Counted from the first letter of the stretch, positions 25,358-37,330 are shown. The stretch is 64,000 nt of DNA from JAWKTM01 sp041399085 (GCA_041399085.1 JAWKTM010000015.1:73533-137532); one strand, 5' to 3'. Numbers and translations: made by a program. Notes: generated by a model from the letters alone, not told the origin.

Positions 25358-27364
25358 CTACTGGCTCCCATCTCGAACGTTGGTTGCGGGAACTCGAATC
25401 GGTTTCGGCGGCGGCAGCGTTTCGGCCGGAGCGAGCGGCGCGGCCAACGCCGGCTGCCCAGGCGGATCGCAACAGCATCCATAGGCATGGCCGCTGGGGC
25501 CGATGATGTGCGGGTCGTGGCAGAACTTCTCGAACTGTCGAATCCGAGCGAAGTCGGTGCGAACCGGGCTGCGAAAGTCAGTCGCTCGACGGCTTTCCAA
25601 ACGATTGCCCAGGAAGAATTCGACGTCGGTCGGCTCATGCACGTCCGCGCCGGGAACGGGCGGAGTTTGGCAAGCGTCCAGCGGGTGGACTAAATCAGGC
25701 GTCACCAGCACCACCAATTCCTGCTCGCTGGCGGAGTTCCCTTTCTTGGAAAACAACGTTCCCACGACCGGCAAGTCGCCGAACAACGGAACGCGATCGG
25801 CGTTGCCTTTCAGCGAGTTTTGCAGCAGCCCGGCGAGCGCCATGGTCTGCCCATCGCGCAGCTCGACGGTCGTGGAAAAGTTCCGCGTGTTTTGGCCCGG
25901 CACATTGGTTCCGCCGACATTCGCCGATTGAGCGTCGTCACGCGTGCTGACTTGTCCCATGACCTGCAATCGAATCCGATCGCGATCGACGATGTACGGT
26001 ACGAACTGAATCTGTACGCCGACGAATTCAAAGCTGACGCCTTGCCCGACGCCACCAAACGCCGCTTGAGCCAACGGCACGGGAAACGTATCGCCGGCTT
26101 GAAAGACCGCTGGGCGACCGTTCAACGTGGTGAGATTCGGTTCGGCCAGCGTGCGGGCATAACCGAGCGTTCGCAGGGCGTTCAGCGCTAGTCGAAAATC
26201 GGGCGTGGTGACGGCCAAGTTGCCGCCGGTGCCAGGTGCGAAGTTGCTGGACAGCAGCGAGAGGAAACTCACGTCCGAACCGCCGATCTGCATGTCGGCG
26301 CCGATCGATCGCAGCGCGCTGCGGTTGACTTCGGCCACGGTCACTCGCAACGAAACCTGCTGTTCGCCGGGAATTTGCAGCAGGTTGACGATGCCGGCTT
26401 GTTGCAACGCGGCCGGATCGACGACGGAATCTCGCAAGGCGTCGCGGTCCTCCATCGCCAAAGGATCGCGGTCGATGAATATTTGAGAGACGGTCGTGTT
26501 GGGTTCGGCGGCGAGCGGAGAACCACCGCCGCGACCGCCGCGGGTTTGGGCCAACAACGATAGAATCTGCCCCGCTTCGATGGCGTCCTTGGCCTGCCCC
26601 TGCACGACCAATCGGTCGCTGACAATGGACAGCCGCACCATGCTGTCTGGGAACAGTTCGTTGATCTGACGCTCCAAGTCGCTGAGCGTCGCGCGGAACG
26701 TCGGATCCTCTAGGACTCGCACCAGGTAGCTGAGGACGCGGCGGCCGTTTTCGGCCGTCGGATCATTGAACCAAGCGGTCAACACCGTCGTGCCCGGCTG
26801 GAGTCCCACGATGGCGATTTCCGTATCCGAAAGAATGTCCCATCGGGCGACTTGCTCGTCGGGGATGTACAGCTTCACTTGCGGTTTGACGGCCCATTCG
26901 GCGAATGTCAAAATCCGAGGCCGGCCGACGATCAGGTCGAGCGTGTTTTGGGGGTCGACGATCTTTGGGACGAAACGCTGAAATTGCCGCAGTGTTTCGG
27001 CTGTCGGCGGACGCATGATCAGTTCGTCCGGCAAACCCGCTTGAAAAGGCAGTGACGATCGAGGCGCCAGGGCGGGCGAGCCGGCGTCGGGTCGAGCTAG
27101 CATCGGCGGCGTTAATTCAGGCCGAACGGGCTGAATGCCCATCGGCTCGGCGTCGAATCCGTTGGGATTACGCGGCGCCGCCGGGCTGATCGTTCCGGGA
27201 GCGGCTGGCGGAATGGGAACCGTTTGAGCGTGGGCAGTTCGCGGCGAAAGAACCGCCAAGACGCCCGCTAGCAAGAGTCCGGGCAGGCCGGATCGGGCGA
27301 GCAGAATCGCCGGACAAGCGGCATGTTTGTGAGGCGGTTTCGTCGTGTCGGGCATAACCGGCAT
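25358..27364 (-). CDS. rcpA: Tad pilus outer-membrane secretin RcpA/CpaC
   Basis: This 668-residue protein has a signal peptide ending near AHAQ (residue about 48), a Pro-rich spacer, an N-terminal pilus/BON-like region (KIVDPQNTLDLIVGRPRILT ... FRATLSDLERQINELFPDSM), and the secretin domain: LRVTVAEVNRSALRSIGADM, LNALRTLGYARTLAEPNLTT, RPAVFQAGDTFPVP, VPYIVDRDRIRLQVMGQVST and VELRDGQTMALAGLL, ending with QELVVLVTPDLVHPL. It would form the outer-membrane gate for the Flp pilus. An extra C-terminal tail of about 100 residues includes a Cys cluster (GCCCDPPGQP). It is the first gene of a block with the two lipoproteins. Confidence 0.93.
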   Translation of the reverse strand: MPVMPDTTKPPHKHAACPAILLARSGLPGLLLAGVLAVLSPRTAHAQTVPIPPAAPGTISPAAPRNPNGFDAEPMGIQPVRPELTPPMLARPDAGSPALAPRSSLPFQAGLPDELIMRPPTAETLRQFQRFVPKIVDPQNTLDLIVGRPRILTFAEWAVKPQVKLYIPDEQVARWDILSDTEIAIVGLQPGTTVLTAWFNDPTAENGRRVLSYLVRVLEDPTFRATLSDLERQINELFPDSMVRLSIVSDRLVVQGQAKDAIEAGQILSLLAQTRGGRGGGSPLAAEPNTTVSQIFIDRDPLAMEDRDALRDSVVDPAALQQAGIVNLLQIPGEQQVSLRVTVAEVNRSALRSIGADMQIGGSDVSFLSLLSSNFAPGTGGNLAVTTPDFRLALNALRTLGYARTLAEPNLTTLNGRPAVFQAGDTFPVPLAQAAFGGVGQGVSFEFVGVQIQFVPYIVDRDRIRLQVMGQVSTRDDAQSANVGGTNVPGQNTRNFSTTVELRDGQTMALAGLLQNSLKGNADRVPLFGDLPVVGTLFSKKGNSASEQELVVLVTPDLVHPLDACQTPPVPGADVHEPTDVEFFLGNRLESRRATDFRSPVRTDFARIRQFEKFCHDPHIIGPSGHAYGCCCDPPGQPALAAPLAPAETLPPPKPIRVPATNVRDGSQ

Positions 27365-27708
27365 TCAATCCTCGCTGGCATCCACGACTTTTCGTTCATC
27401 AAGTTCGGCAGCCAGTTGGCGCACCGCCAGACGTTGGCCGACAACTTAATGTCCGCGTGGAACGAGTCGATGAATAAACGAGCGGTCCGACCAACCATAA
27501 CGATTGTATCGGTAGTTTCGGTGAGCAAACTTTTGCCGATTGGGCGACGGCTTCGCATTCGGGTTTCCGAGAAATAGAGTTCTCTCGATCATATTGAACG
27601 TAAAATTTGGGTTTCTGATGCGATGAGCAAGTTCAACGAAGCCTGATACAACGGTCGTGAGTTCCGATCGTTTCGCCTTCTCGTCTTCTGCAACAGAACG
27701 CCAAGATC
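27365..27708. other. divergent intergenic region rcpA / DUF2200
   Basis: A gap of 344 bases between divergent genes, with no supported coding frame and no strong hairpin. It should hold the promoter of the rcpA block on the minus strand and of the DUF2200 gene on the plus strand. Confidence 0.45.
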
Positions 27709-28062
27709 ATGACAAAGCACCGGATTTATACGACCAGCGTCGCCAGCGTCTACGTCCACTACGTGGCCAAGGCCGAGAGAAAGGGGCGCACGAAGGCAGA
27801 AGTTGACGAGATCATTCGCTGGCTGACCGGCTATAGCCAAGTTGAGTTGCAGGAACTTCTTGACAACAAGACCGACTTTGAAACGTTCTTCGCCGAGGCG
27901 CCCGCGCTGAACGCCGCCCGCTCATCAATCAAGGGCGTGATCTGCGGCGTTCGAATCGAGGAGATTCAAGAACCGACGATGCGAGAGATTCGCTACCTGG
28001 ACAAATTGATCGACGAGTTGGCCAAAGGACGACCCATGAGCAAGATCTTGCGCGAAGAGTAG
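27709..28062 (+). CDS. DUF2200 family protein
   Basis: This 117-residue protein matches the DUF2200 pattern throughout: MTKHRIYTTSVASVYVHYVA at the start, KAERKGRTKAEVDEIIRWLT, FETFFAEAPALN, GVICGVRIEEI, and a C-terminal IRYLDKLIDELAKGRPMSKI. The family is small, cytoplasmic and uncharacterised, found across many bacteria as a single gene. The length is normal. It converges on the uvrA 3' end and has no operon partner, so context adds nothing about its role. Confidence 0.88.
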   Translation: MTKHRIYTTSVASVYVHYVAKAERKGRTKAEVDEIIRWLTGYSQVELQELLDNKTDFETFFAEAPALNAARSSIKGVICGVRIEEIQEPTMREIRYLDKLIDELAKGRPMSKILREE

Positions 28063-28137
28063 TCCCCTGTTTCGGATCGTTTGTAGCGCCTCAGCGCGAC
28101 GCAAGCGTGCGAACGGCGGAGTTAAACATCTGCTCGT

Positions 28138-31100
28138 CTATCCATTCACTACCGCTGCTGAAACACCCGCCAAGTGTTCGCTGAGAAAAGCGGGCAAATC
28201 GCCGCGTTGTAAATCGCTCTCGCTGCGAAAGCGGAGTTGGATTTGGTCGCGTTGGGCGTGTTTATCATCAAACTCTCGGTCGAAGCCGAGTTCGCTAACC
28301 CGCCCGAAGCCGATTTGGCCTTTCGGACCGGTGAGCGTCAAGTCCAACGAACCGGGGCGTTTGGTATGGAGTGTCGCCCACGGTTCCTTTTGTCCTGGCA
28401 CATGCATGTGGACGAGCTGCTGATTAGTCCAGGTGAATTGACCGTTCGGAGCCGCTTCTTCCAACAAGCCACACAAGGCTTCTAATACTTCGACTTCCCA
28501 AGCGATCCGTTTGCCGTTGGGAAACCCCTTTCGCATCAAGTGCCACTTCTTGCCGAGCTTCTTCCACGGCATGTGCTCGTCCAACGTTTTGGGAGCGTCA
28601 CTCGCAAAACGTTGAAAAGCCTCGACGGCGGTTTCCAAAAAGTGCCAAAAGGCGGGGCGGTCGATTTCTTCATAACCGTGCAGCCGCAATTCTATCTCCT
28701 GTAACGGTCCGCGTGTTGATTTAATTTTGATACGCGGATCGTTGCTGTAGAGTGGGATGTCATACATTTCGTTCAGCGTCTTCAATGGTAGATCAGCCCG
28801 CAGTTTCGTCGCCTGAAACGTGTTGGAGGGCACGCGAAACTTTAATTTCAGCAGCCACGTCTCTCCCGTGATCGCATGGAGAAACCAACCATAAGACTTT
28901 GTCTCCGCGGCGATCTCGACCACGCTGCGCGAGTTCCAATTGGTGTCGCTAAACGTGCCGAGTTCGTGAATGCGATCAATCACGTCGGCCAGAATTCGTC
29001 CGTCCCAACGGCACGGTTCGCCGTTGCGTCCCACGCGATCGCGCGTGTGCCAGCCGCGTCCATCTTTCTCCCACGGCATGGCCGCGTCGCCTATCACATC
29101 GGCGATCTGGAACTTGTCTTCGGTCGCTTCGGCGTGTTCTTCAGCGGAATACGTGGGACGCGGGACATAGGGCCCGGCAGCCAATATCGGCGGAGCGCTT
29201 CACCTGTGTAAGAACGTCTGTCACTGAAACGGCTTTGCGTGGTGGCGCCTCCGACCACTTGCTCGGGCGTTCCAGCTATCACGACTTGTCCACCCGCCTC
29301 GCCAGCTTCGGGGCCCATATCAATGACCCAGTCGGCTTGTTTGATGACGTCCAAATTGTGCCGGATCACCACCACCGTGTTGCCCAAGTCCGTTCAATCG
29401 CTGCATCACCTCGAGCAGCTTGGCCAAGTCGTCGGAAATGCAAGCCCGTCGTCGGCTCGTCGAGCAAGTAGAGCGTACGGCCTGCATTTGGTCGAGCCAA
29501 CTCGGCGGCCAATTTCACACGCTGGGCTTCGCCGCCCGGACAATGTAGGGGCTGACTGGCCGAGTGAGATAATCCAGTCCCACGTCGCACAATGTTTGAA
29601 GAATGCGTCGAATGCTGGGGATGTTCTCGAACAACTGCACGGCGTCGCCACAAGTCATTTCCAATACATCGGAGATCGATCGGCCGTGAAACTGGATCGC
29701 CAGTGTCTCGGGGTTATACCGCTTGCCTCGACACGTCTCACATTCGACCCATACGTCGGGCAGAAAATGCATCTCGATACACTTCTGCCCATTGCCTTCG
29801 CAATCCTCGCAGCGTCCGCCGGCTACGTTGCTGAACCGACGCGGCGCATAGCCTCGCACCTTGGCGTCGGGCAACTGGCGCGCGAATAGCTCGCGAATCT
29901 TATCGAACACGCCGGTGTAGGCAGGGTTTGATGTGGGCGAATTGCCGAGCGGCGTTTGGTCGACTCGCTGATCACTTTGTTAATATGTTCCAAGCCGCGA
30001 ATCTCATCATGGCCGCCCGGCGTCAGACCTGGGCGCGGTGCAGCGTGCGAGCCAGTGTGGCATATAACACATCATTAACCAACGAACTCTGCGCTGCTGC
30101 CGCTGGGGCCCGTGGGGATGGCCGGGAGTGTTTCGAGTGGATGGTGACGTCGATGCCACGCAAATTGCGATGCCGAGCGTTGATAATTCGCAGCGAGTGA
30201 ACTTGGTCGAGTGGCGTTGGGGCCGTCTTCGCCGTGCCGGTTGCCTTACCGTCTCTTTTCCGTTTGCCTTCTCGTTCACCTTGCCCAGCCGTCGATTGTT
30301 GGGGACGCCGGATCGATTTTTTGCCCGTTAGATACGGCCCAGTGGACGGAACCACGGCGGTGTCCGAGCTGGGTGAAGGCGAGCCGGGCGACAACTTCGC
30401 CGCCCAGTCGCCCGGCCGCTGACCGAAATCACAAATGGCGTCGCAGCCTTCGATAACTTCGCGATCATGTTCGACCACAATTAGCGTGTTGCCCAGATCA
30501 CGGAGCTTGTAAGCGCCTTTAACAACCGCGTGTTGTCCTCGCGGATGCAAGCCAATCGTCGGTTCGTCCAGAACATACAGCACGCCGCACAAGCCGCTGC
30601 CGAGTTGAAGGCTAATCGAATTCCGGCGTACCTCGTTGCCTGACAACGCCGCCGCGACAACGTCAAATACTCCAAACCCACATCGTTAAGAAACTGAACG
30701 CGATTGAGATCTCGCAGCAACTCGCCGGCCACCTGCCGATCGCGGGCCGCCAGTTTCCAGCCGCTAACTTTCGGCGCTGCAATTGGCCGAGCGGCAGGCG
30801 GCAAAGCTCGTCGATCGTGCGGTTCTGAAATCGGACGGCCGAGGCAGTCGTCGCGCAGACGGCTGCCGGAACAAGTCGAGCAGTCGACCTCGCCGACGAA
30901 CTGCTCTAAACTGACTCCGCAACGAAGGCGATAGCCGCGACGCTTCCTCCAAGCGCCGGATACAGCCCTTTGAACTGAAAAACGGAAGGTCGCTCCGGCC
31001 GTTTCGCCATCATTTCCCAATGTCACATCAAACCACTCGTCTCCCGCACCGCATGACCAAGGCTGATGGCGGGCCCCAAGTTGATCGAACGGCACATCCA

Positions 31101-34100
31101 GCGGCAGGCCCGTTCGCTTGGACAGCCGCGGCGCCAGCATCGCTTGTGACATCGGCAATGCCACATTAGGCCATTAAGCGCCAGAGCCGCTCTGGCCAGT
31201 CAACTTCGATCGCGAAGCAAAGCCGCCGGGTTAGCACCCACTTGCGTTCCCAAACCTTCGCACGACGGACACCAACCAAGCTGACTGTTGAATGAAAGTT
31301 GTGGCGTTAGCGGCTCGAAACTGCGTCCACACGAATGTGACAAGCCAGATGCTGACTGTGTACGACGCGCTGCCAACGCAGTTCGGGCAGATCGTCCTGC
31401 GGGTAGATCGCGTGCAGCACGCCTGCCGAGCGATGTGGGTGTTCCACACCGTCAGCTATTCGCGATCGCGAGCCCGATTTGACAACGATCCGATCGACCA
31501 CCACTTCCACATCGTGCTTGCGTCGGCGGTCGATCTCCGGCACTTCGTCCAGCGAATATGTTTGTCCATCAATTCGCACGCGCGCATAGCCCGTGCCTCG
31601 CAAATCCTTCCCAATATGTCTCATACTTTTCGCCCACACTTATCTGATCGGAGCGGCCAGCATCAGACGCGTGCCATCGTCGCTGCATAATCTTGTCGAT
31701 CACCTGATCGGCCGTTTGCGTACCAACCGGCACGTCGCAGCGGGGGCAGTGTGGCGTCCCCAACCGAGCCATCAGAATCCCTTAAATAGTCATATATCTC
31801 GGTCACCGTGCCGACGGTGCTGGCGCGCATGGCCCAGGATTTTTCTGCTCGATGGCAATAGCTGGCGAAAGGCCATCAATGTGATCAACGCCGGCTTCTG
31901 CATCTGGCTCACAAATTGGCGGGCGTAACTACTGAGACTTTCCACATACCGCCGCTGCCCTTCGGCGTAAATCGTATCCATCGCAAGCGAACTTGCCGCT
32001 GCCGCTAGGTCCATGAAAACCGTCATCTTATCGCGATCAACGGTAACATCGACGCCCTTCAAATTATGTTGATGAGCGTTCTGCACGGTAATCTGTTTGC
32101 CAGATGCACTTTTGCTGTTCAAATGCGTTCTTAGTTGGCCTTACCATTGCGCCGCGATGCGGTTTTCCGGCGCGGAGCCAGTCGACTCGTGTTGCAAGAC
32201 TTTCGCCAATGCTTGGCCGGTAAGACGTTTCCATCCCGGCCAGAGTTTCAGGCGTGCCGCAAGCCACGATCTCTCCGCCGCCGTTTCCGCCTTCCGGCCC
32301 TAAGTCGATCAGCCAATCGGCCGTCTTAATAACATCCAAGTTGTGCTCGACCACCAACACCGTGTTGCCAAGCTCAACGAAATCGTGAAGCACTTTGAGC
32401 AGCAGTTGAATATCAGCGAAGTGCAAGCCGGTGGTCGGCTCGTCCAGCAAATACAGCGTCCGGCCGGTGCCTTTCTTGATCAGTTCGCGAGCCAGTTTGA
32501 TCTGCCGCGCCTCGCCGCCCGAAAGCGTTGGCGAAGGCTGCCTCGAGCTTCAAATAGTCGAGCCCCACGTCATGCAGCGTTTGCAGCTTGTGGCTGAATG
32601 TTCGGTACGTTCTCGAACAGTTCCAACGCCTGCTGCACATCCATCTCTAACACATCGGCGATCGAGCGATCCTTATAGCGAACCTGCACACTGCGGTTAT
32701 AGCGGTGGCCTTCACACACCGGACACGTAACCTACACATCGGCCAGGAAATCCATTTCCAAACGGTTCGAGCCGTTACCTTCACACGCTTCGCAACGCCC
32801 GCCCATCACATTAAAGCTAAAGCGACCGGGCTTTGAATCCACGTCGCTTCGGAGTCGGGCAGTTGGGTGAACAACGCCGTATGTCATCGAACACTTTGAT
32901 ATACGTGCCTGGATTTGAGCGCGGCGTCCGACCGATCGGCGATTGGTCGATCGCAATCAATTTGTCCAAGTGTTCGAGCCCTTCGATCCGGTCGTGCAAA
33001 CCCGGTTCGCCCTCGCCGCCGTTCAGACGCGCCGCAACGCTTCGCTGACCAGGATGTCGTTCACCAGGGAACTTTTGCCCGAGCCGCTGACGCCCGTCAC
33101 ACAAACAAAGCGCGGCCCAGCGGGATCTCCACATCGACGTGCTTCAAATTGTTGTGTGCCGCCGATCACACGCAACACATTAGGCGACTTTGGCTACTCG
33201 CCTCGGAACCGTTCGCATTGTTCGCCGCCTCCGCCGTCGCCCGCCCGCGTCGACGCCGTCCGTTGTAATCCGCGGTCGATTCGGCGACCATTCGTAACGT
33301 CGGCTGCGAATCCAGCGAGTCGATCTCCGCCGCTGCTTCGGCACTTCGACGCGCGGCTTCCGGCCAGAAACTGGCCCGTCACGCTGCGTTTCTCCCGGGT
33401 GCGATCTTGTCGGCCGGCCCGACCGCTACGACCTCACCGCCGCGTACGCCCGGCCCCGGCCCAAAGTCGATTATCAAATCCGCGGCCCGCATCGTGTCTT
33501 CGTCGTGCGCCTGACCACCACGACCGTGTTGCCCATGTGTATCGCGCAACCGCGCCAGCGTCGTGCCAGCAGCCGGTCGTTGTCGCGCGGATGCAAGCCA
33601 ATTGACGGTTCGTCCAGAATGCGGCTAAGACGCCGACTAACCCCGATCCGATTTGCCTCGCCACGAATCCGTTGCGATTCGCCGCCCTTCGACAGCGTCG
33701 CTGCCGTGCGGTCCAACGCCAGGTAGTCGAGCCCCACGTTCATCAGGAAACCGAGTCGGCCGCGAATCTCTTTCAACGCTTCGGCGGCGATCACCGCGCG
33801 CGTCGGATCCAGCCGCAATTCGCTGAAAAAGTCGCTGGCGTCGGCGATCGACATCCGGCAAAATTTCGCGGTACAGCGAACGCGTCGGCTGATCGGCAAA
33901 CCACGGATGCACCGACGTCAGCTTCACGGCTCGCGCTCGTTGTTCAGTCGCTGGCCGCCGCAATCCGGGCAGCCCATCGACCGCATGTACTTTTCCAATT
34001 GCCGAAGCTGCGGCTTGCTTTTGCTGCCGCGATACTTGGCCAGCAACGTCGGGAACGACGCCGTCGAATTTGCCGCCATACTTGATCGGCGAAGCCCCGC

Positions 34101-35283
34101 CTCGCCACTGAAACGTGATGTGTTCCTATCACCCGTGCCGTGCAACCAAAGCTGCCGCAACGGCTCGTCCAACTCGCACCACGGCGTCTCCAGCATCGTG
34201 CCAGCGGGCCAAACCCAGCTTGCGTTCCATCGTGTCGGCCACGCCTTGAAAGATGTCGCCGCCAACGTCCCATCTCTTTCCAAGGCCCGACCAGTTCGAC
34301 CTGCACCGCGTTTGAACGACAGCCGCTCGTCGGGGATCAGCAGATCGGGATCAAACGAGAACAGTTGCCCCAGTCCGTCGCAGGTCACACATGCCCTGCG
34401 GGCTGTTGAAGTTGAACAACTGCGGGCTGGGCGGCTCGAAGCTGATGCCGCAAGCGCCGCAGGAATAGTCGATCGAGAACGATGTCTTCGCCGACCCTTT
34501 GTATTGGAGCCCGAAGGCAGCTTGGCACCGGCTTCATCCACGCTCGCAAATCAACGCCCTGCGCCTCTTCAACCTCCACGATCAACGAGCCGCTGCCGAT
34601 CTTCGCCAGCTCGACCGACTCCGGCCAGCTGCGTTCGCAGCCCCGATTTGATCGCCAGCCGATCGACGACCACTTCGATGTTGTGCCGCATCCGGCGATC
34701 AAGCTGCAAGTTGTCGGACAACGAATGCGTCTCGCCGTCCACACGCGCCCGCACGAATCCCTGCTTCAACAAGTCCTCGAACAGATCCCGCCACTCGCCC
34801 TTCTGCCCGCGAATCACGGGGGCCAACACCGTGAACCGCGTCTTGTCCGGCAACTGTAAAATCCGGCGTCACAATCTGCTCGCGGCGTTTGCGACTGAAT
34901 CGGCTGACCGCATTTCGGGCAAAGCCTTCGCCCACTCGCGCGAACAGCACGCGCAGAAAGTCATAAATTTCGGTGATCGTGCCAACCGTGCTGCGCGGGT
35001 TGTTGCCCGTCGACTTTTGCGAAATCGAAATCGACGGCCGCAGCCCGGCGATGTAATCCACGTCGGGCTTCGGCATCTGGCCGAGAAATTGGCGCGCGAA
35101 GCTGCTGAGGCTTTCGACGTACCGACGCTGACCTTCCGCGAACAACGTATCGAACGCCAGCGAGCTCTTGCCGCTGCCGCTGACACCAGTCAAACAGATT
35201 AGTTGATTACGAGGCAGAACCACGTCGACGCCGCGCAGATTGTGCTCGCGCGCGCCTTTGATGACGATATCGGAAGCGGCCAT
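28138..35283 (-). pseudogene. uvrA: giant double-module UvrA (about 2,380 codons), broken by many frameshifts
   Basis: From the ATG at 35283 the first part is open (KGAREHNLRGVDVVLPRNQL, Walker A GVSGSGKSSLAF, EGQRRYVESLSSFARQFLG). Then the reading changes frame many times while UvrA motifs stay in order: zinc-finger-like MGGRCEACEGNG (about 32800), LDEPTTGLHFADIQLLLKVL (32440), then a second complete start (HQHNLKGVDVTVDRDKMTVF, AEGQRRYVESLSSYARQFVS, about 32080-31900), AGGRCEDCEGNGQK (29800), GGEAQRVKLAAELARP (29520) and VVVIRHNLDVIKQADWVIDM (29370). The last 348 codons (29184-28138) are open and form the planctomycete C-terminal extension (WEKDGRGWHTRDRVGRNGEP... MPWKKLGKKWHLMRKGF). So the parent gene encodes two UvrA copies in tandem (four ABC domains) plus this extension, for damage recognition in nucleotide excision repair. 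Confidence 0.88.
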
Positions 35284-35394
35284 GGGGCAGGACGAATCTC
35301 GGAAGGGCGGGATGGATCGCCGACGGGGCCGCCAGCGAGTCAAGCCATTGTAGAAGCGCGGACAAGAACTACCGACCGCCCAACGACCAAGCCT

Positions 35395-36933
35395 CTAGGT
35401 CCGCCCCACGGGACTGGCAGCCGCGACATGTCCGCGCGATTCCAAGTTCGCGCCCGGCGGACCGTACAATCGTTCGCCCGTAGCGCTGTAGCGTCCCCCA
35501 TGACACGGACAATCCCACGTTTTTTCCGCCGTGTTCCAACACACATGACAACCCGCATGCACGCACACGGGCGACAGGACGTGGGCGTGTCCTTCCTCAT
35601 CTCGATAGATGGCGGACGTTTGGTCGCGGTAACGGACGACGCGACCTTCACCTATCTGGATCTGCTCGAGCGAATCAATGGTCTCGACACTCAGCCGGTC
35701 GCCGACGAAGTGCTTCGCGACGCCCAAGTTCTCCGTCAGCAGCTTGCCGCCGGCCGCCAACGGCTTCAAACGGCTTGGCGAAACGATCTTCGCCAACGAC
35801 GTCGCCTGCCCCATCAACAGTTGTTTAAGTAACAGGCCGGCCATCGTGCCAAACGTCAATCCGGTACCCAAATATCCCGCCGCCAAGTACAGATTCTTCT
35901 TCAGCGGAACTCGCCCAATAAACGGAACTCCATCCGCGGGCTCGAAATACTCGGATGACCAACGCTCGACCACTGTTTGCACCGTGAATCGCTGCGACAC
36001 ATGCTCAGTCAGCTTCGCGAAACTTGCCTGCGGGTCTCCTTCCCCGGTCTTATGATCCGCGCCGCCCGCCAAAAGGAGATTCGGCGAATCAGAAGAGGCT
36101 AGTCGATAATAATAATATGGATCTCGATCGTCCCAAAACAGCTCGTCAGGCAGTGATTCTGCCACACGCACGGCAATCATATAAGACTGATACGGCGCCA
36201 ACTGCATATCGAAAGCCGAGATTCCCAAATAGGCGGAATGCGTGGCAAGAATGACGTTATCGGCCAAAACGTGTCCGCCGTCAGTCTGAACCTTACAGGG
36301 CTCGCCATCTTCGGGAACGTGGGCTCGAGTGTGTTCGAAAATCTCGACTCCGGCCTCCAACAACGCTTGCTTCAAACCATTCAGATACCTCATCACGTGA
36401 AACCGCGCTTGGTTCGGCACTCGCATGGCCCCGGCGCAGGAATAGGGACCGCCGTTCGCTGGAACGAACTCGGCGGGCAATCCACACTCTTTGGCGCCTT
36501 CGATCTCACGATGCAGCCAGGAAAGTCGCTCCGCGCGGTCGGTGAAAACGACGGCCGGAATCCGTTGAAAATCACAATCGATCTCCAACTCGCCGCACCA
36601 CCGCTGAATCTGGTCGATTGCCTGAAGACGTGCTGAAGTAAGCTCCCTCGCGGCCTCCGCGCCAAAGTCGTGAATCAGCCGATCGAATCCCTGGTCGGGC
36701 GAGGCTTCGAGATGCCCGCTGGTTTCACCCGTCGTACCAGCTCCGATGCGTCCCGCTTCCAGTACCACGACCTTTTTGCCAGCTCGCGATAGATGCATGG
36801 CAGCCGTGAGTCCCGTGATTCCGCCACCCACGATGGCAACGTCGGCCCGTACCGTCGAGCGTAACGCGCCGCAGTTTTCAGGCCTATCGGTCAACGAGGA
36901 CCGCCAATAAGAATTTTGGGAGACCGTATCCAC
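35395..36933 (-). CDS. FAD-dependent amine-oxidase-like oxidoreductase with C-terminal Rieske domain
   Basis: This intact 512-residue protein has an N-terminal FAD site VAIVGGGITGLTAAMHLSRA followed by VVVLEAGRIGAGTTGETSGH, a DAO-family substrate region, and YLAAGYLGTGLTFGTMAGLL closing the FAD domain. Residues about 430-510 form a Rieske [2Fe-2S] domain with CVHAGCHV and CPCHGGRYSATGERL. This two-domain type is widespread and is thought to oxidise small amines or other substrates, passing electrons through the iron-sulphur centre; the substrate is unknown. No Tat or Sec signal is visible, so it is probably cytoplasmic. It lies 111 bases upstream of uvrA on the same strand and is divergent from the HDOD gene. 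It is clean, unlike the uvrA sequence beside it. Confidence 0.9.
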   Translation of the reverse strand: MDTVSQNSYWRSSLTDRPENCGALRSTVRADVAIVGGGITGLTAAMHLSRAGKKVVVLEAGRIGAGTTGETSGHLEASPDQGFDRLIHDFGAEAARELTSARLQAIDQIQRWCGELEIDCDFQRIPAVVFTDRAERLSWLHREIEGAKECGLPAEFVPANGGPYSCAGAMRVPNQARFHVMRYLNGLKQALLEAGVEIFEHTRAHVPEDGEPCKVQTDGGHVLADNVILATHSAYLGISAFDMQLAPYQSYMIAVRVAESLPDELFWDDRDPYYYYRLASSDSPNLLLAGGADHKTGEGDPQASFAKLTEHVSQRFTVQTVVERWSSEYFEPADGVPFIGRVPLKKNLYLAAGYLGTGLTFGTMAGLLLKQLLMGQATSLAKIVSPSRLKPLAAGGKLLTENLGVAKHFVGDRLSVETIDSLEQIQIGEGRVVRYRDQTSAIYRDEEGHAHVLSPVCVHAGCHVCWNTAEKTWDCPCHGGRYSATGERLYGPPGANLESRGHVAAASPVGRT

Positions 36934-37330
36934 AATCGTTCCCCTGTCAGATTGTCGAGTGACTTCTCAGTGCGTCTCTTCCGATCACGCCTATTGGTAG
37001 CAACCTCCGTGCCCACGTCGCCCTCACTCCCGTCAACAGCCGACTGCCCAGCAGCCACGATGCGGCGACCGGTCCCAGCGTGCCAGGACACGGACGCCGC
37101 GCGGTTCTTCGCTCGCTGTGGTCGAGTGCCCAGCGTCGATGCGCGTCCCTTCGCCGCGCTTGGTTGCGCTATGTCACAACGCCCAATTTTCATTGCTCAT
37201 GATTATCAATGCGACGCTCTTTCCGATTGGATAGCGAGCTACGTTTCAGCGGCACGCAACATCGGGCGCGTGCTTCCCACGAGCGCGAAAGCCGCTCACG
37301 ATCGCACACGGGTACTGTGAGGATTCAATC
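36934..37330. other. divergent intergenic region upstream of the chemosensory cluster
   Basis: About 400 bases between the divergent oxidoreductase and HDOD genes. Open frames on both strands are long only because stop codons are rare at this base composition; none has a recognisable motif. The promoters of both genes should be here. Confidence 0.45.
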
